Counted from the first letter of the stretch, positions 44,456 to 53,805 are shown. The stretch: DNA of 64,000 bases from Bacteroidia bacterium 43-41 (GCA_001898165.1 MKTD01000028.1:1-64000); one strand, 5' to 3'. Numbers and translations are program-made. The notes: generated from the letters alone by a model not told the origin.

Positions 44456-46831
44456 ATGAAAAAAAATTTTACCCGTAGAAATTTTTTAATTACAAGCACT
44501 ACCGGCCTCGTCGGAATGACTGTTTCACCCACTATGGGGTTTGCTGAAAAGAGTGATATTTCCACAGAAAACACCATAAAAAACAGGATCGTAACCCCTT
44601 TCGTTTCAGAAGTTGAACGCCTTGCCGTGGAAGAACCGTATGACTACCACAAACATCTTTCAACGGCTCCTGTTCATGTATGGAGAAGGGACAAGAACAT
44701 CACGGCGGAAAAGGATGAGATGACCATTCTCAATCACGGGTGGAAACTGGTTTACTTGAAACAGGCAGGTATTGTCACCTCAACCGCCATTCAGGATTTT
44801 CAGGATTATATGGATATTTCACACGGCGTGAAAATAGAGCTCGAGGAGAAGTCCACCTTGAATGACTGGAAGAAATTAAGTCAATGTATTGTTGCAGGAA
44901 CGAGAGAGCAACTTCCCGGATGCGGGTTAACCCTTAAAAGCCCCAAAGATTACGAAATACAGGTAACTCCCCGTCGTATTGTTGTGTGTGGTTATGACGA
45001 GCGGGGAGTGATATTCGGCCTTTATAACCTGGAAGCAAGAATGAATCTTCGTGAAGCTCCTTTTTTACCCGACAACTTAAAAACAGTTCGCCACAGTTTA
45101 TACCATACGCGCATGGTTCTATCGTGGATGGGATGGATGGAATGGCCTGACGCGCTTTTGTCCCATCTTGTCCATGACGGATTTGACGGTATTTTTGCCG
45201 GCGTATATACCAATCCGAACGGGGACCGGACAACAGCCGACAATTCAACCGATTTTTACGCGCGCCTGATGTACGGGGTGCGCAAACAAGATCCCACAAA
45301 AATAAGAGATCTGATTAAACGGGCGTCCAAATACGGTTTGAAAGTTTACACGCAGATCATTTTTCAATACTTGGGAACCGAAGAAAGCGAAGCGGAATTG
45401 CGTAGACTGGTACGCGATATTGTCCGGGAATTTCCTGAAATCAATGGATACATTCTCTTAACGGAGGGATTCTGGTACAAAAAATGGGGAGGAGGCCACG
45501 GTGCAAATAAGGAGTACCTTCAGGATTGGGCTAAAAACTGGTCGTATGCCGTAGGAGTAGTGGAAGAAGAGTGTCATAAAGTGAACCCCGCCATAGAAAT
45601 ACTTCCATGGGAATACAATATCGATTTTCGTCCCCAAAATACGGAAATAAAGCGCTATTTCATTCAACAACTCCCAGAGAACACCACTCCCATGCTCACC
45701 TGGGAAAATGGAAAAAGTTTTGAAATAGACGGCATGCAGGGATATTTACGCGATTATTCCTTAAATCAAATTGGCCCGGCCGAAGTGACGAAAGCACAAA
45801 TAGAGGAAGCCAAAAATCGTAACATGCGGGTCTTCTCTAAAGTAGATACCTTTGCCAGTTGGCAGTACGGAACAATTCCTTATCTGCCCTGTCCTTATCA
45901 ATGGCATGACCGTTATAAGGCATTGGAAAAATTAGGTGTGAATGGAACATTAGAGAGCTGGAGCAGCGGTTACAAACCCAATTTTTTAAGTAAGCTTCGT
46001 GCATGGACTTGTTGGACAGATTATCCTTCTTTTGAGACACTTTTGAATCAAACGGCTACGGTAATTTTTGGAAAAAATCAACAGGAACAGGTATTACAAG
46101 CATGGGAATATTTTAGCCGGGCTATCCGTCTTGTTCCCGACACCGGGCCTAATATGGGTACTAACAATGCTATTGGAAACCCTATATTTTTCCAGGTACC
46201 TCCTGTAAGAACGGCAACTTTTACCTATTCATGGTCAGATCCGGCAAAAAATGACCCAAATCTCAATCCTTATTGGCCGTTTACTGTTTCTCGTATGGTA
46301 TTCTTCCCCGATTTCTCGAATCAGGTAAACAGGGCAGAACAATATGCCAGAAATGCAACAGGTATTGTCGCTACAAATGAAACAAAGATTCTGCCTCTTT
46401 TTCTTAATTATCTAAAAAAAGCCATTGATGAAATGGAGAAGGGGCTGACTTTATACAGGTCTGCCGCGGTTAACAGCCCTGAGGCTAAACGCAGAGAAGC
46501 GGTCAGAGAAGTAATTGTGGCAGAACAACTACAACGAATGATGCAAAGCGACTACGCTATCCTTGAATTTGAGGATCTCCGGATGAAGTTAGTAAAAGAA
46601 AAAGAAAGGGAAACTATTCGGGAGATCCTTGATAGAATGGAAGGTATTGTAAAAGACGAGATCGAACGAACGGAACTCTCATTATTGGCCGTAACAAGAG
46701 ATTCCCGCATGGGCTTCCAGTTTGAGCAGGATTATGTCTATACCCCGTATTCATTAAAAGAAAAACTTTTGATTTTAAAAGACACCTTATTGTGTCAGCT
46801 GCCTAAAGTCAGAAAAGAAAACATTCGATAA
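44456..46831 (+). CDS. Tat-exported glycosidase-like protein (GH20/GH67-like layout)
   Basis: A 791-residue protein with a twin-arginine signal (FTRRNFLITSTTGLVG), implying folding before export. Residues about 90-200 resemble the GH20b/alpha-glucuronidase N-terminal domain (YEIQVTPRRIVVCGYDERGV, IFGLYNLEARMNLREAPFLP). A TIM barrel follows with DGFDGIFAGVY, INGYILLTEGFWYKKWGGGHG and EILPWEYNID, whose Glu residues may be catalytic. The C-terminal 200 residues are helical. Such layouts occur in GH20, GH67, GH84 and GH115 relatives; I cannot choose between them. The neighbour upstream is a surface-type lipoprotein. Confidence 0.65.
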   Translation: MKKNFTRRNFLITSTTGLVGMTVSPTMGFAEKSDISTENTIKNRIVTPFVSEVERLAVEEPYDYHKHLSTAPVHVWRRDKNITAEKDEMTILNHGWKLVYLKQAGIVTSTAIQDFQDYMDISHGVKIELEEKSTLNDWKKLSQCIVAGTREQLPGCGLTLKSPKDYEIQVTPRRIVVCGYDERGVIFGLYNLEARMNLREAPFLPDNLKTVRHSLYHTRMVLSWMGWMEWPDALLSHLVHDGFDGIFAGVYTNPNGDRTTADNSTDFYARLMYGVRKQDPTKIRDLIKRASKYGLKVYTQIIFQYLGTEESEAELRRLVRDIVREFPEINGYILLTEGFWYKKWGGGHGANKEYLQDWAKNWSYAVGVVEEECHKVNPAIEILPWEYNIDFRPQNTEIKRYFIQQLPENTTPMLTWENGKSFEIDGMQGYLRDYSLNQIGPAEVTKAQIEEAKNRNMRVFSKVDTFASWQYGTIPYLPCPYQWHDRYKALEKLGVNGTLESWSSGYKPNFLSKLRAWTCWTDYPSFETLLNQTATVIFGKNQQEQVLQAWEYFSRAIRLVPDTGPNMGTNNAIGNPIFFQVPPVRTATFTYSWSDPAKNDPNLNPYWPFTVSRMVFFPDFSNQVNRAEQYARNATGIVATNETKILPLFLNYLKKAIDEMEKGLTLYRSAAVNSPEAKRREAVREVIVAEQLQRMMQSDYAILEFEDLRMKLVKEKERETIREILDRMEGIVKDEIERTELSLLAVTRDSRMGFQFEQDYVYTPYSLKEKLLILKDTLLCQLPKVRKENIR

Positions 46832-46868
46832 ACTATATAACAAAATTATTAATGTAAAAAACTGTATT

Positions 46869-48029
46869 ATGAACACAACAACAATTCCAACAAGTGAATT
46901 TGAAGAAAGAATCAGGAAGTTTCAGGCAAACATCAAAAAAGAAGGTTTAGACGCCTGTTTAGTGCATGCCACAGAATCAGATATGGCATTCGTCAGGTAT
47001 TTAAGTGAGTATTGGCCCGTGTTTGAAACAGCCGCGGTGTTTGTACCGGCACAGGGAGAAGCAATATTGTTAGTTGGCCCCGAAAGTGATTTATACGCGT
47101 CACAGAGAAGTTTTTTCAAAAATATTGAAAAGATGATAGAGTACCGTGAATCAGCTGAGCCGGACGCGCCCGGGATGTCTTTTATCACATACAAAGATTT
47201 ATTGGAGAAATACGATTTGCAACACATTTGTAAATTAGGCATCGTGGGATGGGCTATTACTCCCCTACCCGTATATACATCTCTGAAAGAGCAGCTTCCT
47301 AACGTAGAAATCGTAAAAGCAGATATGACTCTTTGGCCCCTACGGTTCGTAAAAAGCGAGAATGAACTCGCTTGTATGAGAAAGGCATATCAGATATCGG
47401 AGCTTGCCGTGGAAGCTATATTGAATGAGATAAAACCGGGTATGACGGAACTCCAGGTCATTGGAATTGCCCAACGTGAGATATATAAACACGGTGGAGA
47501 ATATGAGGGACACTCACTCTATTGCTTTTGCGGAGAGTCTACCAACAATGCTATCTCGAGACCGGGACACAATACAATCGTAGAAAATGAAGTAATACAA
47601 CTTAATATAGGCGCGAGAGTCAGTGGCTATTCATCCAGCGTTGGTTTGCCGTTCTCCATCGGGCCGTTGCCCGAGCGAAAAAGACGTTTAATAGAATTTG
47701 GGTTAGAAGCTCACAAAAGAACTATAGGTATGATTGCTGCAGGAAAGCCTGCCGGACAAGTTGTCAATGATTATGAAAATTGGGTAAAGGAGCAAGGTTT
47801 TGGCCAATATCTTCTTTACGGCCCGTGTCATGCTATCGGTATGATGGAAGTAGAGCGTCCATGGATGGAATCGACTTCCGAGTATTTATTGCAGGAAAAC
47901 ATGACTTTTCAAATCGATACTTTTTTCTACGATAAGGATTTCGGTTTAAGGTGGGAAAACGGAGTCATTGTTAAAGATGGCGGTGTAGAAATGATGTCCT
48001 CTAAATTTATGAAATACATTGAACTTTAA
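46869..48029 (+). CDS. Creatinase-like M24 pita-bread protein without metal ligands
   Basis: A 386-residue protein with a creatinase N-domain (about 10-150) and the pita-bread catalytic domain (about 160-380). In M24 peptidases two Asp ligands lie in a VDxG...GYxSD pattern; here those positions are Asn246 and Ser257 in QLNIGARVSGYSSSV. His321 (GPCHAIGM) remains, the next ligand is Asp350 rather than Glu, and Glu363 remains. Loss of the metal site is a hallmark of creatinase, which hydrolyses creatine without metal. The neighbour is a creatininase-family gene (12-bp gap), so a C-N hydrolase acting after that enzyme is likely. Confidence 0.75.
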   Translation: MNTTTIPTSEFEERIRKFQANIKKEGLDACLVHATESDMAFVRYLSEYWPVFETAAVFVPAQGEAILLVGPESDLYASQRSFFKNIEKMIEYRESAEPDAPGMSFITYKDLLEKYDLQHICKLGIVGWAITPLPVYTSLKEQLPNVEIVKADMTLWPLRFVKSENELACMRKAYQISELAVEAILNEIKPGMTELQVIGIAQREIYKHGGEYEGHSLYCFCGESTNNAISRPGHNTIVENEVIQLNIGARVSGYSSSVGLPFSIGPLPERKRRLIEFGLEAHKRTIGMIAAGKPAGQVVNDYENWVKEQGFGQYLLYGPCHAIGMMEVERPWMESTSEYLLQENMTFQIDTFFYDKDFGLRWENGVIVKDGGVEMMSSKFMKYIEL

Positions 48030-48041
48030 ACAATAAAAAAT

Positions 48042-48785
48042 ATGCGTTACGAATACATGTTTCCGGATCAAATCCGAAAGTCTATCGATGAGAATACTCC
48101 GGTAGTTATGGCGTTAGGTGTTATAGAATATCATGCCGAACATCTTTGCACAGGCGTGGACACATTAGTTGTACAAGGTGCGTTGGAAATGTTGGAGAAA
48201 GAAATGGAGGTGATTATTTTACCGCCTTTTTGGTTCGGCGCAGGATCTTATGCCGTATCCGGGCCTGAACGCAAGGGAGGCATGCACATTGATTCAGGCG
48301 TACTCAACACCTTTGCACGGCAATTATTTTACAACCTGTTGCGAATTGGTTTCCGGAATATAAATTTGTTTTATCATCATCAAAGCGAAAACTTCGCAAG
48401 CGGCATGCCGAACGATTTAGCTTTCAGACTGGCTGCCAAGCAGGAAATTTTTGCATTCCTCGACCGGGAAAAAGGAGATGGCTGGTGGGGAGAAGACAAG
48501 GCCTCTGCCAATTACTACGCAGAACATGATGCGGGAACTGACCCGTTCAGTTGGATTCGGGTAGAGCCTTTTATGAGTGCCGAAGCGCAGGCACAATGGC
48601 CGATTGATCATGCCGGGGAACAGGAAACCTCGCTTATGATGGCTTTTGCTCCCGAAGGAGTTGACATGAAGCGTTTCGACGATAAATATTGGTATGCACA
48701 ACATGCGCCCAAGGCCAACATGGAATATGCGAATAAGGCAAAGGCCTTTATCCTGACAGATTTAAAGAAAAGATTAAGCAAATAA
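48042..48785 (+). CDS. Divergent creatininase-family protein
   Basis: A 247-residue protein with the family metal motif GVIEYHAEHLCTGVD (Glu29, His31, Asp40) and DHAGEQETS near residue 190. The canonical NGHGGN loop is replaced by YHHQSEN, and an insertion with DREKGDGWWGEDKAS follows. Creatininase relatives hydrolyse cyclic amides or, as IolN, a cyclic inosose, so a related ring-opening step is plausible. It sits between the creatinase-like gene and an epimerase-fold gene; the next ATG is 1 bp after its stop. Confidence 0.78.
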   Translation: MRYEYMFPDQIRKSIDENTPVVMALGVIEYHAEHLCTGVDTLVVQGALEMLEKEMEVIILPPFWFGAGSYAVSGPERKGGMHIDSGVLNTFARQLFYNLLRIGFRNINLFYHHQSENFASGMPNDLAFRLAAKQEIFAFLDREKGDGWWGEDKASANYYAEHDAGTDPFSWIRVEPFMSAEAQAQWPIDHAGEQETSLMMAFAPEGVDMKRFDDKYWYAQHAPKANMEYANKAKAFILTDLKKRLSK

Positions 48786-48786
48786 A

Positions 48787-49734
48787 ATGACCGGAATTGA
48801 GCTAATTGAACTATTGAACAGGTCTTATCGACGTTGGCACCTTACAGGTGATATGGAAAACGGAGTAATAGCCGCGTTGGATCTGGAAGGAAGGTTGTTT
48901 ACGATCATAAACGGACAAGTTATAAACAGGGTTCTGCCTTCGGCTATTGAGAAACGTTCCAATAAAAATGCATATCAAAACCCCGGAGGCGATGCGCTTT
49001 GGCCCGCCCCCGAGGGAACAACGCTGGGTTATGAATACCCCACGGGATATTGGCGGGTTCCGCCGTCTATTACCGGGGCAGTTTGGGAAGTGGTTTCCGC
49101 GGAAGAAAACAAAACGGTCTTAAGAACCGAAATTGATTTGATAAACAACCAGCAAACAGGGCTGCCCTGCGAATTTGAAAGACACATAAAGATTGAAACA
49201 AAAAAGAATGTTTTAATACAAAATGTTACCGAACTTATTCGATATGTAGGAAAAAAGACGATCAATAACGGAGAATTCATGTTGGCACCCTGGTCGTTGT
49301 GTCAGTTTGATTCAGATGAAAGAGGCAAAGTTGTAATACCTGTTTCTGATGAAGAAAATGTTTGGGATCTGTACAGTTCCAGCGGACAACAACGTTTTAT
49401 TAAAGACAATCAACTGATTGTTAACACAAAAACCGATCAAAGATTTCAATTAGGATTAAGTGAAAAAGTAGATTGGATAGAATATTTTGCCGGTGATGAG
49501 TTCAGGGTAAAACGCAGCGTGTTGAATTCTGTCCCAACGCATCGATATATTGATATTGCGGATGATTCTCCCGATAAGACTCCTTCAGCCAAAGGTGTCA
49601 AATTGAGTGTTTATTGCGATCCCTCCGGATTTATGGAAATAGAAGGTTGCGGCAGATGTCCCGATATGCTTACAACGGGTATGGAGATGAGTGTGGATAT
49701 TTTAACAGAATATGTAGTCACAGAATATAAATGA
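48787..49734 (+). CDS. Galactose-mutarotase-fold protein (DUF6786-like)
   Basis: A 315-residue cytoplasmic protein with the beta-supersandwich pattern of aldose-1-epimerase relatives (ENGVIAALDLEGRLFTIING, GGDALWPAPEGTTLGYEYPT, FERHIKIETKKNVL, MLAPWSLCQFD). Proteins of this look are often encoded in sugar operons and act on anomers or bind sugars. Active-site residues cannot be assigned by eye. It overlaps nothing but is only 13 bp from the MFS gene. Confidence 0.6.
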   Translation: MTGIELIELLNRSYRRWHLTGDMENGVIAALDLEGRLFTIINGQVINRVLPSAIEKRSNKNAYQNPGGDALWPAPEGTTLGYEYPTGYWRVPPSITGAVWEVVSAEENKTVLRTEIDLINNQQTGLPCEFERHIKIETKKNVLIQNVTELIRYVGKKTINNGEFMLAPWSLCQFDSDERGKVVIPVSDEENVWDLYSSSGQQRFIKDNQLIVNTKTDQRFQLGLSEKVDWIEYFAGDEFRVKRSVLNSVPTHRYIDIADDSPDKTPSAKGVKLSVYCDPSGFMEIEGCGRCPDMLTTGMEMSVDILTEYVVTEYK

Positions 49735-49747
49735 CATAAATTTAAAA

Positions 49748-50956
49748 ATGGACAGAGATAAAAAAAACATTATTGTGCCTTTACTTCTGGTAGGCTCGAT
49801 GAATGCCATTTTAGGTTTTGCACTGGGAGTTAATGCTTTCTTTATTCCTTTTGTAAAACAAGCATTTCACGTAACCACGGCAATGTCATACTTGATAATG
49901 CTGGCTACTTTTTCTGCTTACCTGGTTTTTGGAGGCGTGGCGGGCAATATTTTAAAAAAAGCAGGTTATAAAGGCGGAATGGTTATCGCGCTCATACTAA
50001 TGGCGGCAGGTTTTCTGATCATCGTGCCTTCAGCTAAAACGATAAACTTTCCATTGTTTTTATTGGCCCTGTTCATCAATGGTTTGGGACAGGCATTACT
50101 AACAGCAGCCTACAGCACCTACGTCTCCATTATAGGACCGCCGGAAAGCGCGGCATCAAGAATTTCGTTTATGGGAATCTGCGCGAAGATATTTTATGCA
50201 ATGGCTTCTTTTATATTAGCCGTATTTATTGATTTAGCCGATATAAAGATTACCGATATTATTACTCCGTTTTACATCATTGCGCTGGTATTATTTATAA
50301 TGGGCATAATTTACTACTTTTCGCCTCTTCCCGAAGTGAAAGCAACAGGGGAAACATCAGATGAAGCAGAAGAAACACAACATGCAGGATCAGCCAATGT
50401 AAAAACGAGTATATGGCAATTTCCGCATTTGCTTCTGGGTGTGATAGCCATATTTTTTACTGTCGGGGTGGAATATCTGGCGTTAGGAACCATAAATGAT
50501 TATGCCTATATCTTAGGGTTACCTTCTCCCCATAATTATGTCTGGTATGTTTCCTTTGCAATGATTGCAGGTTATTTAGCAGGTATATTTCTCATACCTA
50601 AATACATCAGCCAAACACAAGTTTTGTTTTTATCTACAATAGAAGGAGTAATTTTTAGCTTATTAATTTTGTTTCTACCCGATAGCGTATCAATCTTTAT
50701 GATTCCCTTATTAGGTTTAGCCAATGCTTTACTGTGGCCTGCCGTTTGGCCGTTAGCGATTGCCGACTTGGGAAAATTTACCAAGTCGGGGTCCGCGTTA
50801 TTAGTGACCGGTATTGTAGGTGCAGGCATTATCCCATTATTTTTTGGGTATTTTGCACAGCATTTTTCCTATCAAATGGCTTATGCCATAGGATTACCGG
50901 CTTACCTGTTTATCATGTATTATGCACTGTGGGGAAGCAAGATACGGACAAGTTAA
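49748..50956 (+). CDS. MFS transporter, last gene of the operon
   Basis: A 402-residue major facilitator with about twelve helices and a hydrophilic central loop (residues about 200-220, acidic). It resembles the sugar/FucP side of the family (LGVNAFFIPFVKQAF, LFINGLGQALLTAAYSTY). In the absence of SusC/SusD it is the only visible import route of this operon, so the substrate is probably small. No terminator is obvious before 51222. Confidence 0.82.
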   Translation: MDRDKKNIIVPLLLVGSMNAILGFALGVNAFFIPFVKQAFHVTTAMSYLIMLATFSAYLVFGGVAGNILKKAGYKGGMVIALILMAAGFLIIVPSAKTINFPLFLLALFINGLGQALLTAAYSTYVSIIGPPESAASRISFMGICAKIFYAMASFILAVFIDLADIKITDIITPFYIIALVLFIMGIIYYFSPLPEVKATGETSDEAEETQHAGSANVKTSIWQFPHLLLGVIAIFFTVGVEYLALGTINDYAYILGLPSPHNYVWYVSFAMIAGYLAGIFLIPKYISQTQVLFLSTIEGVIFSLLILFLPDSVSIFMIPLLGLANALLWPAVWPLAIADLGKFTKSGSALLVTGIVGAGIIPLFFGYFAQHFSYQMAYAIGLPAYLFIMYYALWGSKIRTS

Positions 50957-51222
50957 GGAACATATAAATCTCGTGACCGGAATTAGATCAGACCCATTCC
51001 ACCCTTGTACCCACTATCGGAAAGCAATTTTAAAAACCCCGGGTGGAGTGGCACTCCTCACCGTAGTTCCCCGAAATGTGCCGGGGAAAGGTTTTATCGC
51101 ACCAAGCGATAGACTGACAAAGGGGATTGGCTGTCGTTTGGCATTATTGATTGCAGTATGCGCCCAAGGCGGCACGTTGGTAAGTTCCTCGTCAAGAACG
51201 CCGTATGTGAATAGACCGGTAA
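50957..51222. other. Unassigned sequence between two convergent genes
   Basis: A 266-bp stretch, richer in G and C than its neighbours, with open frames on both strands over more than 200 bases (for example LTNVPPWAHTAINNAKRQPI on the minus strand). It contains short hairpins (CCCCG/CGGGG at about 51071-51088 and GGAGT/ACTCC at about 51045-51057). I recognise no protein family or RNA class. It may be the debris of a mobile element. Confidence 0.4.
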
Positions 51223-52371
51223 TCACATAAATCTTTTACGATATTCTATAGGGGTACTCCCCTTTATTTTTCTAAACAACCTTAAAACGTTCGAATAATC
51301 ACTAAATCCGGACTTAAAGATTATATCGGATATGGATAAATTTGTGGTGGTTAGTAAAAAAGTAAAATACTCAATTCTTAAATTTAGAATAAATTGGTAG
51401 GGAGAAATTCCCATTTCATTTTTGAATTTACTCTCTATACTTCTCCGGGAAAGCGGCACTAAAGAAGTTAACTCATTTATTTTTACTGTCGAATCAAAAT
51501 GTTTTTGAAGATATTTTATAATTTCCAGGATATATTTATCTTTAACATTGTAATTTTCCGTAGATTTTCGCATCTCAATTCCTAAAGGATTGATGCAAAT
51601 ACTGAAAGGTTTCTGATTATTTTCTTTTAATGTCTCTTGAATCTTCCTGCCCAGCTCGAACCCTCCTTTTTCGGCATCCAATATAATTGAAGAGATTGGC
51701 GGATCGGACAAATTGCATATCAACCTATCGTTGTCCACCCCTAAGAGTGCAATTTCTTTAGGAATATTTATGTTGTTCAATTTACAGATTTCCGATATCT
51801 GTATGGCGAAACTATCATCGCATGCGAAAACTGCCACGGGCTTCGGCAATGAAATTAGCCAATCTTCCAATTGTATGTGCTCGTGTTCCCACTGCCTGTA
51901 ATTTAAATCTTCACTTTCAAAATAATAATAATTCCCTTTTATTTTTTCAATCTCGCGCCTATACCCCTCGGCTCTTTCTCTTGACCAGATAAATCCTTTA
52001 TTTCCGTAAAAAGCGAAATTATTATAACGTCTTTGAATAAAAAAATTCGCGGCCATCACTCCCATCCCAATATAATCTCCTGTAATATTGGAAAAACATT
52101 TACCTTCCTCTTTGTAATTTTGTAAAAAAACAGGGATCTGCAGCTTCCGAAGCGATTCCAGACTCATATAATTCCATTGAGCAATAATAACATTAGCCCC
52201 CCACTCTTGAGCCCACGCTATAACGCCTTCTTCTCCATACATACTTTTATAATAAATCGGAAGGCGGTAAAAACGCCATTGCCCCGTTTCCTGAGCATAC
52301 TGGATTAACCCATCCAGAAAACGACGGCTGAACTCGGTTGAGTAATCTATCAGGACTAATACTTTAATCAC
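51223..52371 (-). CDS. XylR-like AraC-family regulator with sugar-binding domain
   Basis: A 382-residue regulator. Residues about 1-275 form a periplasmic-binding-protein-like sensor fold (IIAQWNYMSLESLRKLQIPV, VFACDDSFAIQISEICK, EIALLGVDNDRLICNLSDPP). Residues about 285-380 are an AraC helix-turn-helix domain ending GFSDYSNVLRLFRKIKGSTP. This is the XylR type, which senses a small sugar directly. The start is GTG at 52371, because TAA lies two codons upstream in frame. It faces the end of the catabolic operon and is its probable regulator. Confidence 0.88.
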   Translation of the reverse strand: MIKVLVLIDYSTEFSRRFLDGLIQYAQETGQWRFYRLPIYYKSMYGEEGVIAWAQEWGANVIIAQWNYMSLESLRKLQIPVFLQNYKEEGKCFSNITGDYIGMGVMAANFFIQRRYNNFAFYGNKGFIWSRERAEGYRREIEKIKGNYYYFESEDLNYRQWEHEHIQLEDWLISLPKPVAVFACDDSFAIQISEICKLNNINIPKEIALLGVDNDRLICNLSDPPISSIILDAEKGGFELGRKIQETLKENNQKPFSICINPLGIEMRKSTENYNVKDKYILEIIKYLQKHFDSTVKINELTSLVPLSRRSIESKFKNEMGISPYQFILNLRIEYFTFLLTTTNLSISDIIFKSGFSDYSNVLRLFRKIKGSTPIEYRKRFM

Positions 52372-52589
52372 AATTTAACTTTCTTTTACAGATCATTAAC
52401 TACCAATACATTTATGACGATATGAAGTATCTATTTGATATAAACTTCGGCAGATTTGTCCCAACCAAGCTATAAGACGCTTTTAACCAGCATTTTTGGG
52501 GATTAAACTTATTTTCAAACTCAATATGAAAAGGACAACCGTTTTTGAGATCAATAGCTGAACAGCATCGCATAGATCTTATGCAAATG

Positions 52590-52620
52590 CAAATATAAAC
52601 AAATCTTCGTTCTTTTACAA
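52590..52620 (-). promoter_or_regulatory. Promoter of the XylR-like gene
   Basis: On the minus strand TTG, 20 bp, then TATATTTG. The leader to the GTG start would be about 210 nt. A minus-strand open frame at 52412-52675 spans this promoter and is not considered a gene, so 52372-52733 otherwise holds nothing recognisable. Confidence 0.6.
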
Positions 52621-52733
52621 GAAAAAATACTATTTTACTGATTATCAAAGTTGAATATCTTTTCAACAGGGTCAATCATTAATAAATATTTAAAAAACAC
52701 TTCGCAGCAGAGCTGGTGAAGAATGAAAACAAA

Positions 52734-52762
52734 ATAAAAAAACCGCCTCACTCCTGAGACGG
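52734..52762 (-). terminator. Intrinsic terminator of the ROK kinase gene
   Basis: On the minus strand CCGTCTC pairs with GAGGCGG (one G-U) around a 6-nt loop and is followed by TTTTTTATTTT. Confidence 0.85.
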
Positions 52763-52791
52763 CCTTTTATTGGGAATCAATTTATATGGAA

Positions 52792-53754
52792 TTACCTCAC
52801 TTCCCAACCCAATGCGCTGGCGCCAAGCACCGCAGCATCGCTTTCCTTAAGTTCGGAGAAGATCAGCTTCACTTTGTTTTTGAAAATAGGCAACAGGTTC
52901 CTTTCCATTGATTCGCGGATAGGATTCATAATGAGGTCGCCTGCCTTTGCCAATCCGCCAAAAAGGATGATGGCTTCGGGACTTGAAAATGCCACAAAAT
53001 CGGCAAATGCTTCACCCAGCATTTCACCGGTAAAACGGAAAATTTCTTTTGCCATTTCATCACCTGCCATGGCTGCGTCAAAAACATCTTTAGAGGTGAT
53101 ATCATCGATGGGAATGTTGCGCAACTGAGTTTTAGCATCATGTTGCATTTCCAGGTATTCGCGTGCGGTGCGTGCAACTCCCGTTGCCGATGTATATGCT
53201 TCTAAGCATCCTGCCCGTCCGCAACCACAAATTCTTCCGTTTGTACGGCGCATGATGACGTGGCCAAGTTCTCCGGCGAAGCCATCGTGGCCGTACACCA
53301 TTTGTCCGTTTACCACAATTCCGCTTCCAACACCGGTCCCGAGTGTGATTACAATAAAATCTTTCATCCCGCGAGCCGCGCCATATGTCATTTCGCCGAT
53401 AGCCGCCGCATTAGCATCGTTAGTAAGCGCTACGGGAATGCCCACCCTGTCTTCGAGCAACTGCGCAAACGGAATAACGCCTTTCCAGCGAAGGTTGGGA
53501 GCAAACTCGATACTTCCGGTAAAATAGTTGCCGTTGGGAGTTCCGGCTCCGATCCCTTTGATCTGGTCTTTAGTGGCAATATCTTTCATCACATCTTCAA
53601 TCACCTGGCTCAATTCATCCAGATAATCTTCTACTTCAGCATGTTTGGCCGTCTTAAGGCTTCCACTACGTAAAATCTGCCCTCTCTTATCAACGATACC
53701 CACCACTGTGTTTGTACCGCCAACATCAATACCTATAACATAAGGTTTATCCAT
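52792..53754 (-). CDS. ROK-family sugar kinase (glucokinase-like)
   Basis: A 320-residue cytoplasmic kinase. The ATP motif DVGGTN is at 10-15, catalytic Asp113 lies in TNDANAAAIGE, and the ROK zinc site is GELGH (His165) plus CGCGRAGCLEAY with Cys176, Cys178 and Cys183. Length and motifs match Bacteroidetes glucokinases, but related ROK kinases use mannose, allose or N-acetylhexosamines. It has its own promoter box and terminator, so it is monocistronic. Confidence 0.9.
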   Translation of the reverse strand: MDKPYVIGIDVGGTNTVVGIVDKRGQILRSGSLKTAKHAEVEDYLDELSQVIEDVMKDIATKDQIKGIGAGTPNGNYFTGSIEFAPNLRWKGVIPFAQLLEDRVGIPVALTNDANAAAIGEMTYGAARGMKDFIVITLGTGVGSGIVVNGQMVYGHDGFAGELGHVIMRRTNGRICGCGRAGCLEAYTSATGVARTAREYLEMQHDAKTQLRNIPIDDITSKDVFDAAMAGDEMAKEIFRFTGEMLGEAFADFVAFSSPEAIILFGGLAKAGDLIMNPIRESMERNLLPIFKNKVKLIFSELKESDAAVLGASALGWEVR

Positions 53755-53797
53755 GAGTTTCTGTTTAAATGTTATTCAATAAGATCAATTGTTCTCG

Positions 53798-53805
53798 CAA
53801 ATATA
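53798..53805 (-). promoter_or_regulatory. -7 promoter box for the ROK kinase gene
   Basis: TATATTTG on the minus strand matches TAnnTTTG, 44 bases upstream of the ATG. Confidence 0.55.

Noticed and set aside
52412-52675. 87-codon minus-strand frame upstream of the XylR-like gene
   Set aside because: It is AT-rich, without a recognisable domain, and spans the probable promoter of the regulator.
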